Source: a virus
Length of the DNA stretch: 37,626 bases
Virus record (IMG/VR): IMGVR_UViG_3300042458_000056
Coordinates: 1-37,626 of that record
Strand: one strand, 5' to 3'
Shown: positions 10,601-16,059 of the stretch, in pieces
Numbering within the stretch: position 1 is the stretch's first letter
Layout: each line of letters starts with the position of its first letter
The notes under the pieces: model-generated
What the model saw: the letters and a program-made list of their open reading frames with translations, nothing else
Database searches by the model: none
Told to the model about the DNA's origin: nothing
Translations under genes and position numbers: made by a program

Positions 10601-10833
10601 TTTACTGGCTCGGAAGAAGTTTCTCCTGCTGGGAATAGTTCCGGGAACTTTGAGTTTACCACATCCCAATCTCCATTATACTTTGGATTTGTATACGTTG
10701 CTACATAGTCTTTTAACAATTGCTTGTCAAGTCCAGATAACTCAGGGAACTTTGAATTAACTAAATCCCAATCACCATTATACTTAGGATTTAAATACGT
10801 TGCTACGTAATCTTTTAATAGTTGTTCTTCCAT
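1669..10833 (-). CDS. Giant polyvalent (probably ejected) virion protein with zincin and methyltransferase-like domains
   Basis: This 3,054-residue protein is the last gene of the morphogenesis block. Residues 5-66 carry two copies of LLKDYVATYxNPKYNGDWD. A proline-rich linker (~70-150), a small domain (~160-228) and coiled coil (~230-350) follow. Residues ~477-675 are Gly/Ala-rich and hydrophobic. Residues ~885-1100 are a zincin-like peptidase with HEIAH at 972-976 and a likely third ligand in FLAE (1032-1035). Residues ~1131-1540 are an unrecognised domain. Residues ~1544-1745 are a class I SAM methyltransferase fold with DYGAGLGLG (1582-1590) and LNVVNVVP. The C-terminal ~1,300 residues are helical, with hydrophobic segments near 2768-2793 and 2893-2910. 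RSQ motifs separate the enzyme-like domains. Large polyvalent proteins are known to be injected with DNA and to act in the host; the inference here rests on architecture and position. I find no convincing RNA polymerase motif. Confidence 0.85.
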   Translation of the reverse strand: MEEQLLKDYVATYLNPKYNGDWDLVNSKFPELSGLDKQLLKDYVATYTNPKYNGDWDVVNSKFPELFPAGETSSEPVKKKDTVSPFVDGGSELTRFDPASGQVVQETPEFATSKPEVKIPEQKLPARTEFQYQPGKPLPEQKTAPLPKFVEDQLSTVKPELIGKTEENVVPQLKYQFGPLGFKFEETRAGDYMMATSPSGESIYISLDVVDNKDKEIEANKLNAFLRKGATTVKNLSTLQKQYTDANKKIVSQKELDESLASINAEETKIMARNAEFVKAQNKLEAEKAQLESVPVQQRNNPAYIARVNDFIERADQFSGEFQTFVKDAEDLSKRGQQLNKSIGKYTEMKAEQGTWYGAGLNAFANKSYYNMAKGFTGLTIDLLGEFLPKEALMSQDDYEKNFVDQAKKEGIAIPEGEDFADLTSKMDAETIARIENKVRDLSKKIVKGDMMESLGVTSDMMMKASGVSPEYYKSIENNFVGGALLGTLSSIPAMAGGSLTRTVLMGSQILGGIDEEMSNDPAFEGISENEKYLVKGPITVAVALLEKAGLSNLLNQKGFLNGLVLKALGKASAGASYKTLGGLISNEIDNVAARGALTLGAGFLAEAETGALQEVADITAKEIYNMAKEKEMFDTPDSVVQFIEQVGKAGLQEGIGAGVLSVPGSVSAAYTGKGFLGMDDTQFAMFEKMANDSNIQKGFVARLKSRINNGEITAAEGKDILNNYRNSVGLFNSLPENLDMQGKKEAMNLLKEKRDLERQIDGKDQALTTPQRNRVNEINQQLTKLSEDAVQKQAAGEVPVQPGATVGQEVAQGEPQAEPQGIAQEGQEVVSPTLDLDGEVSLLEQLLAQEETAPTVSAGISISSDTDVEELRNRTQSRSQQATTKEDKESSSTRLSIIDTAKKAINTLKSVFPNLDIVMHEDEGSYNASMQEIGGRAGSRGNFFTDTDQDGNTTGRIDINLSKANSRTVAHEIAHGILINTFGDNVNLFNDFRTRLSKVLKGDVNKKLNDFANQYVDKKTGKLLDVNHEEFLAELTGALEQQEANLSVTTIQKVAALINEFVSKITGGKFTPFEDIKNTKDVVDFFNTISGAIREGNQIQQLNSQEPYTSGVALPVINPNEFVGKKFRSQLEIGDYKFPSGIDILRIADLPIKNLTELVKQYEGKVVIITSDATGYGVDKNGDPILGGFGFASNKKNVDDGIGFASLGTGTVSGTYTAADKAYGTGKTLVLVMIQPPHTTINNSYGAKYIVRGLKEIAASSKEELAKTKESIKTFIKDSTVIQDELKKIKGSEKRLFDFIDSINENTNIDDAVKEFLNDTTFTVRKLLGQGILFKNKDIRPDSSTTYSKIAFNNIGYNIYDFLKEYGDNTILTDDLILNDIGGYVVGGFELDVVPNDQRENIINDIQNKGIVHPLFNAKLPGTNHFRLDALYDVEENFAQYAVPDTQISIPKEERDALVRELYKDDRFYLAKNRSIPLEERTYTHLTVPAKVEFKDTYLKPRGLLIETAPKVSTKVARGEGFIPIEGAAEQMAKRNFVSRSQINEELSKASGSTQVATTKGSYRKAANILKNIGVDGEVLDYGAGLGLGTDAMSEVLDKPVDSLEINPERWKGIRPVKYTDANQIDKKYDGIVSLNVVNVVPKEVRDFIVLDIFNNLKEGGTAIISSRGFKGDIDGAKNFVDGGEEKSYIIKKREKGKFIYVFQKGYDGNELFEYVQGLLGDSALVLPNNTFGKRGVVITKLSNVKSRSQLPGNDAQRIVNLGRANGLSDQAISNVLEKRGFTQEAIDTAIGKAEPAAKKVEVTEEFAPGYDRMIDELEGVVEKSLNRGTTEDRAMENAINYLQGTKVYENATDVQREAMVRDVRKRFKKREKRAPSAEKVVGKPKKKEVTVDEMVALKDQIKLEARAAREAKGDLNTKRKALAAKVSALKGKGTVTTNQLDTIIRRIERTNLDNPIMVDRLLAYIEKVFDNANYAADMAELRKLQRQARTKKHTSMKDFVDRFTFINPELIPLDRLQDYKEALDFLNNLTPSYARMNEMLPEIESYQVSEEFDAAKTFDGLMSKYESIALNEVGSVEDYVNLIKDINSFKRKAFQLLQNEAITQEEYDNLIDMVGKDQAEIEKRYEKEITQIKKDLIAEIKNQRPKTNPEFTKEENDLIKEYLELSDADLESLSPEDLFVLNDLLENVSNGEIDYYRFKNVVSKAANNKAGVEVGKQLKASKLSLGSAELRKKMAQFESSFWEGLLGLGRATSGPLQKFIISPFNRAIGSYEKFLRDGYNDFLKLKKKYKIDDSKFIKSTKQMSKIGMLTTYLQEYMAQFDPKNKGIKDIGKRDWFKEILDTETMRDDYSPEELKIIEEIHKSLPKDKDGNVDPKAVYDSYIANDGKFFTKNEKGFFDAVMEWKKNNSTSKQKAANEMSGNAFKEIPFHMLRSRYSGQTSQITPSTSGDNGMIRIKAGTGKERASEAVGAINTNFEKLFIKGLEQTGRDYFLSKALKDINNVLASAKKELNGDKDPLVKAISYTLSDALAYEFSDTASQNILKRLVQARAAMTLFDPIRAGVEFTSTLLSFGLRARTLSGYKNLFGSQGDMRNLLEFTDSPLRLRQNINNAIDINDGRIEPQGMLTKWTTFLSGLPERTMMVTSWMPTFTSEFQNITKEKFDMKKFNDSEAYREKYGKAIKEASAVADAQTEKIIGPTTKAGQRRDIVIFPGKTVGRDTVSGQILGFFSNYPYREVTEFVNGFKEAGEVLKKGDTVEAISQLQKPLGIALNVAAYGFLSSVVYASRLILLGDEDEEERGNKLLEELMTSKGFIEETAANAAALAASKYAGGGRAMLQVLGTLGMMLTDNEETKTTIKKMLKGSVYVDPLPTQKLSGYGTADKVNTAILKYIPQLVVLGNIIIDGIGAINEVKAIYDKVESKGVNALTEDEELRVLALSAMFTATQLYLNYKGTSLPSYNTLKAGMKTVKEEAGVADISAGKVPAKKKSSSGGGGGRAKTMNKTDLKKYNRELYDQMYGSGSATYEIEQEIKAFEKEQREFKKDIKDRVFGGD
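10636..10821 (-). repeat. Two-copy N-terminal repeat of the giant protein
   Basis: Two copies of LLKDYVATYxNPKYNGDWDxV, with NSKFPEL after each, start 34 residues (102 nt) apart and encode residues 5-32 and 39-66 of the giant. At DNA level the copies have diverged by scattered substitutions. Confidence 0.9.
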
Positions 10834-10841
10834 TTTTTTTA

Positions 10842-12281
10842 TTATCTAGAACTTCCTCCAGTTGCTCCACCTGATCCTGATTGTCCCATTCCTCCTGTCC
10901 TTCCAAGGTAGTCAATCATCCCATCAGTACCGGCTAAGTTAGAAATGATTTCTGTAAATTCATTCAAATATCCTTTACGAATTTCTGGATTAGTTTCATA
11001 GACATAAAATGATTTAATAACATTATCTCCATCCTTAAGATTAATTATCCCAGATTCTGGATCTTTATCTAGTTCAACAGATAGTTGAGTTCCATTAGGA
11101 ATTTTAGAAAGAATTGATTTCATGTTATTTGCAGTCTCTAATCTTTTATTTGAAAAAGTATCTTCACTCAATCCTGTTTTTTCTTTAACCCTTGATAAAT
11201 ATGCTTCCTGAACATTAATAGGAGGCCCACTAGGTTTGGGGTCTTCAGCCTTTACTACTTGTCTTTGCTGAAGAGAAAAAGGTTTTAACTGCTCCTCATA
11301 TGCAACCTTCTGAATAGATATGCCTGTCAAGAAATCTGATGCTACAGCTTTTTGTTCATCTGTAAATATTGGTGTTACTGATTTTGATGCTGGGTCCTGC
11401 TCTAAAAATATAACATTACCTCCAGATTTGTCGGTAAAAGAAAATGTATATCCTCCGATATCATTAGTAAGGATTGAACTTATGTTGTATGGATTCTGTA
11501 GATATGCATTAACCTTTTTCTTAAGTATTTCTTTAGCGGCTGGTCTTGCTAACGCATCTTCAATAGTAGTAATAACTCCATTTAAATTATCAGCTTTTAT
11601 GTCTGCTGTAATGTACTTAGCAAATCCACCTGATATTTCATCTGATGATTTATTTATATCAAAGTAATTAAACTTAGTATTAATCATACCGCTTAAGTAC
11701 TCAACAGTCTGAACATTATCAGTAAGCTTCATGACTCCTTTGTTCTCAGGGTCTGGCTCCATGATACCAATGCTGATTGAAAAGTCTGTAGGGTTAATTA
11801 ATGGTTTTGATTTTGAGAAGTTAGCAAACCCTTCAGCTGTCTCCATAAAAAAAGTTTCTAACATCTGAGACCTAGTTGCAGGATCTGCACTATTAGCCCT
11901 CTCCATCTTCTCCTTATACTGGGCTTGGTATTCTTTAGATAGATTAAATAACCTAGCAGTACCATCACTTATATTTTGTCTCATCACAGTATAGTCTTTT
12001 ACACTAAGACCACCAGACTTAAGTAGTCGGTCCTGAAGTAATCGTGCTTGCTGTGCATCACTAGCAAATCCTAATGTCCAGCGATTAGCTCCCCCATGCT
12101 CTCCTGTTGGAGCATTAGATAGCTTCTCCCCATATTCCCTTGATGCTTTGTCAATAGCTTCTTTCTTCTCCTCTCGGATATTGGTCTCGGTCTTAAGCAT
12201 TTCGGTAATATCCTTACCGATCTCTGCCCAGTTTACAAAACTATCAGCCTGCCTCTCAGCATATTTGTAGTAGGTTGCCAT
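10842..12281 (-). CDS. Internal virion protein, crAss-like conserved
   Basis: This encodes 479 residues. The N-terminus (MATYYKYAERQADSFVNWAE, then a long helix with REEKKEAIDKASREYG) matches what I remember of a conserved crAss-like virion protein encoded next to the giant ejected protein. The middle has a long helical region (QDRLLKSGGLSVKDYTVMRQ), and the C-terminus is a Gly/Ser-rich tail (GGMGQSGSGGATGGSSR). There is no signal peptide. It lies 8 nt upstream of the giant gene and 2 nt downstream of the Ala-rich internal protein. The three look like a cassette comparable in position to the T7 gp14-gp15-gp16 ejection proteins. The ejection role is inferred from position, not from a catalytic motif. 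Confidence 0.72.
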   Translation of the reverse strand: MATYYKYAERQADSFVNWAEIGKDITEMLKTETNIREEKKEAIDKASREYGEKLSNAPTGEHGGANRWTLGFASDAQQARLLQDRLLKSGGLSVKDYTVMRQNISDGTARLFNLSKEYQAQYKEKMERANSADPATRSQMLETFFMETAEGFANFSKSKPLINPTDFSISIGIMEPDPENKGVMKLTDNVQTVEYLSGMINTKFNYFDINKSSDEISGGFAKYITADIKADNLNGVITTIEDALARPAAKEILKKKVNAYLQNPYNISSILTNDIGGYTFSFTDKSGGNVIFLEQDPASKSVTPIFTDEQKAVASDFLTGISIQKVAYEEQLKPFSLQQRQVVKAEDPKPSGPPINVQEAYLSRVKEKTGLSEDTFSNKRLETANNMKSILSKIPNGTQLSVELDKDPESGIINLKDGDNVIKSFYVYETNPEIRKGYLNEFTEIISNLAGTDGMIDYLGRTGGMGQSGSGGATGGSSR

Positions 12282-12283
12282 TA

Positions 12284-13165
12284 TTATTTAGGATATTTCT
12301 TTTGTAAAAATTGACCAAATGGATCGTATACTGACTGACCAAATTGCTTGCCTTGAGTAGCATAGTAATCTTGGAATGCAGGAGAAGTCATTACTCCTTG
12401 AACAGGTTTGCCTAGTGCATCAACACCTGTGGCCGAATATCCAACGCCTGACAATTGACCAAAGTTTGCACTCTTTCCAAATTCAACCAAATCATTCTGA
12501 AGTTGTTCTTGAGTAAGGTTATACTTACTAGCCAAACCCTTTAGCTTTTCGTACTGTTTCATACCTTGAGACTTATCAAACAAAGGAGCTGCCTCATAGA
12601 GCTGTTGAGCCCCTGACTGTAATGATTGAAACCCTTGAGCAGTAGATGCAGCCGCAGCCTGTTGAGCATCTCTAGCGGCAAGCTGAGCCCCCTCAGCAGC
12701 CTGCAAATCTAGGCCAGCTAAAGCTCCAGCAATTCTAGAATCTTCAGCAGCAACTAACTTATCAAGACCCATTAGATCCTCAGCCATTGAAGCCCTAACT
12801 TGTTCCTGACCTTGTAGTCCAGCCGCATAAATTTGACCTGCCGCAGCACCAACGCCACGCCCCTCTCCCTGCTGAGCAGCTCTAGTTAAATCTGCCGCTG
12901 TGCTCTTGGCTTGTCTACTAGCCATTTCATAAGCTCCGGTTTCTATTCCTAGCTGCTCATAGTAGTTTACATTCATTTTTTTCTTAGCCTCAGCTAGAGA
13001 TTTCATAGCTGCATCATTGGCTTCAGCCTGTTGATCTTGAAACTTTTTAACATTTCTAAAAGATGCTCCAGCACTTCCTACAGCAGTAGCTAGACCAACC
13101 CCTGATGCGATTGTTCCTGCTGTTATTGCTGTTCCTGCGATTGCTGCTGACGTTATTATTGCCAT
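12284..13165 (-). CDS. Ala/Gln-rich internal virion protein (T7 gp14-like)
   Basis: This encodes 293 residues. The first ~35 form a Gly/Ala-rich hydrophobic stretch (AAIAGTAITAGTIASGVGL) without charge, which could insert in a membrane. Long Ala/Gln-rich helices follow through residue ~190 (AAEGAQLAARDAQQAAAAS), and the C-terminal part is more polar and ends QFLQKKYPK. This layout of a hydrophobic N-terminus plus Ala/Gln-rich coil is typical of podovirus internal core proteins such as T7 gp14, which is ejected and forms a channel in the outer membrane. The relation is by composition and gene position, as sequence identity in such proteins is usually undetectable. It is 1 nt from the GNAT gene upstream. 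Confidence 0.65.
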   Translation of the reverse strand: MAIITSAAIAGTAITAGTIASGVGLATAVGSAGASFRNVKKFQDQQAEANDAAMKSLAEAKKKMNVNYYEQLGIETGAYEMASRQAKSTAADLTRAAQQGEGRGVGAAAGQIYAAGLQGQEQVRASMAEDLMGLDKLVAAEDSRIAGALAGLDLQAAEGAQLAARDAQQAAAASTAQGFQSLQSGAQQLYEAAPLFDKSQGMKQYEKLKGLASKYNLTQEQLQNDLVEFGKSANFGQLSGVGYSATGVDALGKPVQGVMTSPAFQDYYATQGKQFGQSVYDPFGQFLQKKYPK

Positions 13166-13166
13166 A

Positions 13167-13577
13167 TTATAATACTTTTATCATTTCTCCTGTATATGAA
13201 TCCCCTTTAATGTATCCAAAACTTTCGTAGGTACTGACAAGGTTCTTGTTCTTTATTAAGGCGTATACATATTTATGCCCACTGTTTTTGCAAATGTTAG
13301 TAAGGGTGTAGATCAATAAGTCTATGCACTCCTTTCGGGTTGGCTTTGTCCTATATGTCTTGCTTGACACTATCCAATCCACCCAAGCAACACTTGAGTT
13401 GGTGGTGTACATGTACCCTGCACAAACTGGTTCATCACCATCGAATACTATTAGGCCACCGGTCCCGTTCTCAGGTAAGAAATCTCTCTGAGGTGCGACC
13501 CAAGCCCAGTCATTCCACCACTTTACTAGGATGTCATCGTAGTCACTTTCATTTAGTTGTCTTACTAAGATCCCCAT
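13167..13577 (-). CDS. GNAT-like N-acetyltransferase family protein
   Basis: This encodes 136 residues. The layout fits a small GNAT fold: beta1 MGILVRQLNESDYDDI, a W-rich alpha1/alpha2 (VKWWNDWAWVAP), strands GLIVFDGDEPVCAGYMY and AWVDWIVS, a helix after TYRTKPTRKECIDLLIY in the acetyl-CoA region, then YVYALIKNKNLVSTYESFGY, the usual C-terminal helix-strand signature where the acceptor-side Tyr sits. The pyrophosphate loop (normally Q/RxxGxG/A) is degenerate here as RTKPTRK, so acetyl-CoA binding is uncertain. GNAT-like proteins encoded amid podovirus structural genes are known but mostly uncharacterised. A role in modifying a virion or host protein is only an inference. Confidence 0.72.
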   Translation of the reverse strand: MGILVRQLNESDYDDILVKWWNDWAWVAPQRDFLPENGTGGLIVFDGDEPVCAGYMYTTNSSVAWVDWIVSSKTYRTKPTRKECIDLLIYTLTNICKNSGHKYVYALIKNKNLVSTYESFGYIKGDSYTGEMIKVL

Positions 13578-13587
13578 GAATGCAAAT

Positions 13588-14394
13588 TTAAGGATAACTT
13601 TTCATTACTTCAGACTCCACTGCAAATAGCTCAACCTTAGTAGTGCTATTGTTCTCTAGTGTAAATATACAATAATGTCCTAGTACTCCGTGAGACTCCG
13701 CTACCGACCCCTTAATATACATAAAGAACGGGGTAGTTATAGGAGGGATACCACCCCCGGCTATTGATGCATTCACAACTATCCTATTGATACTAGTTGG
13801 ATAGTCCACTACAATGCTGGTGATCTGACCACACAATATCGGTGTTGAATATGTTGCAGGCAAGCTGTAGTATAAGTAATCCCCTACACTTACTATGCTG
13901 CCTATCTCTGTTAGGTCTGGACTAATAGGAAACGATACAGTTAATGCTGGCGCAGATCCTGTCACGTTCTGACTTAAGCCAATGCCATTCACCGATCTAA
14001 GTGCATACTCTGATGGCTGTGCTGGTACCGTACCTGCGTTCCTTACAAACGCAAAGAAAGATCCCTCCTTCTTCTCATACCATGCGGCTTCAATAAAGCC
14101 TGAGGTCTGAATGTCTGTCTCCATTAGTGTGGCCCAACTGTTGCTGCCCTCTAAGTTAAGAGTCTTGAATATTTTATTCTCAAGAGGAGATGTATTAAAT
14201 ACGCTTTTTAATATAGATGTGTACTGAGTACCATAGAAGTTGTTTCTGGTCTCATTCACGTTGTGACGAAACAAGTTCCCTCCCTTGAATGTGTAGAAGT
14301 AGTTGTTCATCCCAATCATGTAGTCGGGAAAGAAGGAGTAGAATGAAGGCCACCCCTGTGCTGATTCGCTGTACGATAGTGTATAGTTTGCCAT
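13588..14394 (-). CDS. Structural/tail surface protein, unknown subtype
   Basis: I choose the ATG at 14394 (MANYTLSYSESAQGW), 5 nt after the stop of the gene before it. A frame opening 15 nt earlier would overlap that stop region. The product has 268 residues. Its first half carries a motif I associate with Bacteroidota phage structural proteins: GWPSFYSFFPDYMIGMNNYF followed by YTFKGGNLFRHN and NNFYG. In crAss-like phages similar sequence is often linked to the muzzle region. The rest is beta-rich. It lies between the duplicated fibre-like gene and the GNAT gene. A tail-tip or fibre-attachment role is plausible but unproven. Confidence 0.65.
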   Translation of the reverse strand: MANYTLSYSESAQGWPSFYSFFPDYMIGMNNYFYTFKGGNLFRHNVNETRNNFYGTQYTSILKSVFNTSPLENKIFKTLNLEGSNSWATLMETDIQTSGFIEAAWYEKKEGSFFAFVRNAGTVPAQPSEYALRSVNGIGLSQNVTGSAPALTVSFPISPDLTEIGSIVSVGDYLYYSLPATYSTPILCGQITSIVVDYPTSINRIVVNASIAGGGIPPITTPFFMYIKGSVAESHGVLGHYCIFTLENNSTTKVELFAVESEVMKSYP

Positions 14395-14399
14395 AGTTA

Positions 14400-16049
14400 T
14401 TAAGGACAAGTTCCAAATGCAATAATTACCCCGTTAAAATCTACTTGATACCAGTTGTTAGCTCCTGCTGCTGTGGTCTTATAGTATCCTGAACCAAGTT
14501 TAAACTGACCATTGGCATCACTAAATACTAAGTCATATATACCAAGTACGCCACCAGATCCCGTTACATGAGCAACATAGTATGTTGGGCTTATAGTAGC
14601 AGAACAAGCAGATGCGCTATCACCATTACCAGTACTAGATGCAAATGATGTCAAAGCGGCTGGGCAGGTTACATCTATAGTGAACCCAGTGTCTCCGCAA
14701 ACACCAATGAATTCAAGGTTCAGCAGAGATGGACTAGCTGCAATCTTTGGGATAACCATTACAGTATTACCTGGAGGCAATGCTGTTAACTCCATTTGAC
14801 CTGCGCCTACTGAAATACTAGTAGTTGTACCTAATGAAACAAAAGCACTTCCATTATACTCAAACTCGTTAAGAGTATATGGAGACCCTGCAACTATACC
14901 GCAGTCATCTCCAAGTGCACCAATGTAAGTAGGCTCACCAATTGTCCCCTGAAGCCAACCATATAGTGGTGAAGATACACCGTTGTAGTTTACACTATTA
15001 TATGTGGCCAATATACCATCAGGTATGGATTGAGGATTAAATTTAACAATAACAGCCCCTGTAGCTGTACCTAAATTTGTCTCAACATAATATACACCCT
15101 GAGTACCACTACCAGTTATTATGCCTCCGCAAGCTACAGCACAAGTTCCAAATGCAATAATTACGCCATTGGCATCCACTTGATACCAATCGTTAGCACC
15201 TGCGTCATTAGTCTTGTAAAACCCTGCTGATAACTTAGACTGACCATTGGCATCACTAAATACTAAGTCGTATAATCCAAGAACACCAGCAGCTCCATTA
15301 ACGTGAGCCACGTAGTATATTGAGCCTATAGCAGCAGCACAAGCTAGTACGCTGGTTGCATGCATTGTGCTTGAATCAAACGATGGTAGTGCAGCAGGAC
15401 AGGTTACTGAAACATTAAAAACAGTTCCTGAGCATGGTCCAATAAATTCAAGATTCAATATAGATGGACTAGCTGCTGTCTTTGGTATTACCATCAACGT
15501 ATTCCCAGGGGCCAATACTGTTAAATCCAATTGCCCTGCTAATACAGTTACAGGTGTAGTTGTTCCTAAAGAAATAAAATCGCTTCCATCATATTGGAAC
15601 TCATTAAGTGTATAAGGTGAACCCGCAACCATACCACAATCAGATGCCGCTTCTCCAATATAGGTAGGAAGGCCAGCACTCCCCTGAAGCCATCCGTATA
15701 CTGGTGAAGATACACCATTATATACAACGCTATTATAAACAGCCTTAATGCCATCAGGCACAAACAGAGGATCAAACTCAATTAGTACAGCTCCTGTAGG
15801 AGTACCAAGGTCTACATTTAAATAGTATATACCCTGAGCTCCATCCTCACTTATAGTTCCTCCACAAGGTACAGCACAGGCAGGACAAGATTGCTGAGGT
15901 AATAGTACTCCAGATGCCTGCTCTCTAACAATAGAGCCCTCAGAATAGAAACCATTTGCAGCTACTGTAGTTAGTGCAGCATTTGAGTATACCACCGTAG
16001 CGGTACTAAGTGATGGGGCATCTAAATAAAATGTTCCTGATGTTGCCAT
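14400..16049 (-). CDS. Fibre-like protein with tandem 245-residue duplication
   Basis: This encodes 549 residues. A ~60-residue N-terminal part (MATSGTFYLDAPSLSTATVV, then SCPACAVPCGG) is followed by two near-identical units, residues 62-303 and 307-548, with a 245-residue period. Each unit runs from CGG, through YNGVSSPxYGWLQG, GSPYTLNEF and TCPAAL, to WYQVDxNGVIIAFGTC. All-beta composition, many Thr/Ser/Gly residues and conserved cysteines suggest repeated adhesin-like domains that could be disulphide-linked outside the cell. It lies 10 nt downstream of the muzzle gene, so it is probably attached to the tail. No carbohydrate-active catalytic motif is visible, and the receptor-binding role is inferred. 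Confidence 0.72.
   Translation of the reverse strand: MATSGTFYLDAPSLSTATVVYSNAALTTVAANGFYSEGSIVREQASGVLLPQQSCPACAVPCGGTISEDGAQGIYYLNVDLGTPTGAVLIEFDPLFVPDGIKAVYNSVVYNGVSSPVYGWLQGSAGLPTYIGEAASDCGMVAGSPYTLNEFQYDGSDFISLGTTTPVTVLAGQLDLTVLAPGNTLMVIPKTAASPSILNLEFIGPCSGTVFNVSVTCPAALPSFDSSTMHATSVLACAAAIGSIYYVAHVNGAAGVLGLYDLVFSDANGQSKLSAGFYKTNDAGANDWYQVDANGVIIAFGTCAVACGGIITGSGTQGVYYVETNLGTATGAVIVKFNPQSIPDGILATYNSVNYNGVSSPLYGWLQGTIGEPTYIGALGDDCGIVAGSPYTLNEFEYNGSAFVSLGTTTSISVGAGQMELTALPPGNTVMVIPKIAASPSLLNLEFIGVCGDTGFTIDVTCPAALTSFASSTGNGDSASACSATISPTYYVAHVTGSGGVLGIYDLVFSDANGQFKLGSGYYKTTAAGANNWYQVDFNGVIIAFGTCP
14406..15866 (-). repeat. Tandem 735-nt direct duplication inside the fibre-like gene
   Basis: Two copies (15141-15866 and 14406-15131) are offset by 735 nt, an exact multiple of 3, so the frame is kept. 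Several stretches remain nearly identical at DNA level, for example the 3' ends of both copies (acaagttccaaatgcaataa at 14404-14423 and at 15139-15158). Divergence elsewhere shows the duplication is not brand new. Confidence 0.85.
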
Positions 16050-16059
16050 ATTAAATTAT

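Noticed and set aside
10592-10603. A run of about ten A on the minus strand inside the giant gene, a possible slippage site.
   Set aside because: It encodes a plausible Lys run (VKKKD) in a linker, and the frame continues normally. No overlapping alternative product is evident.
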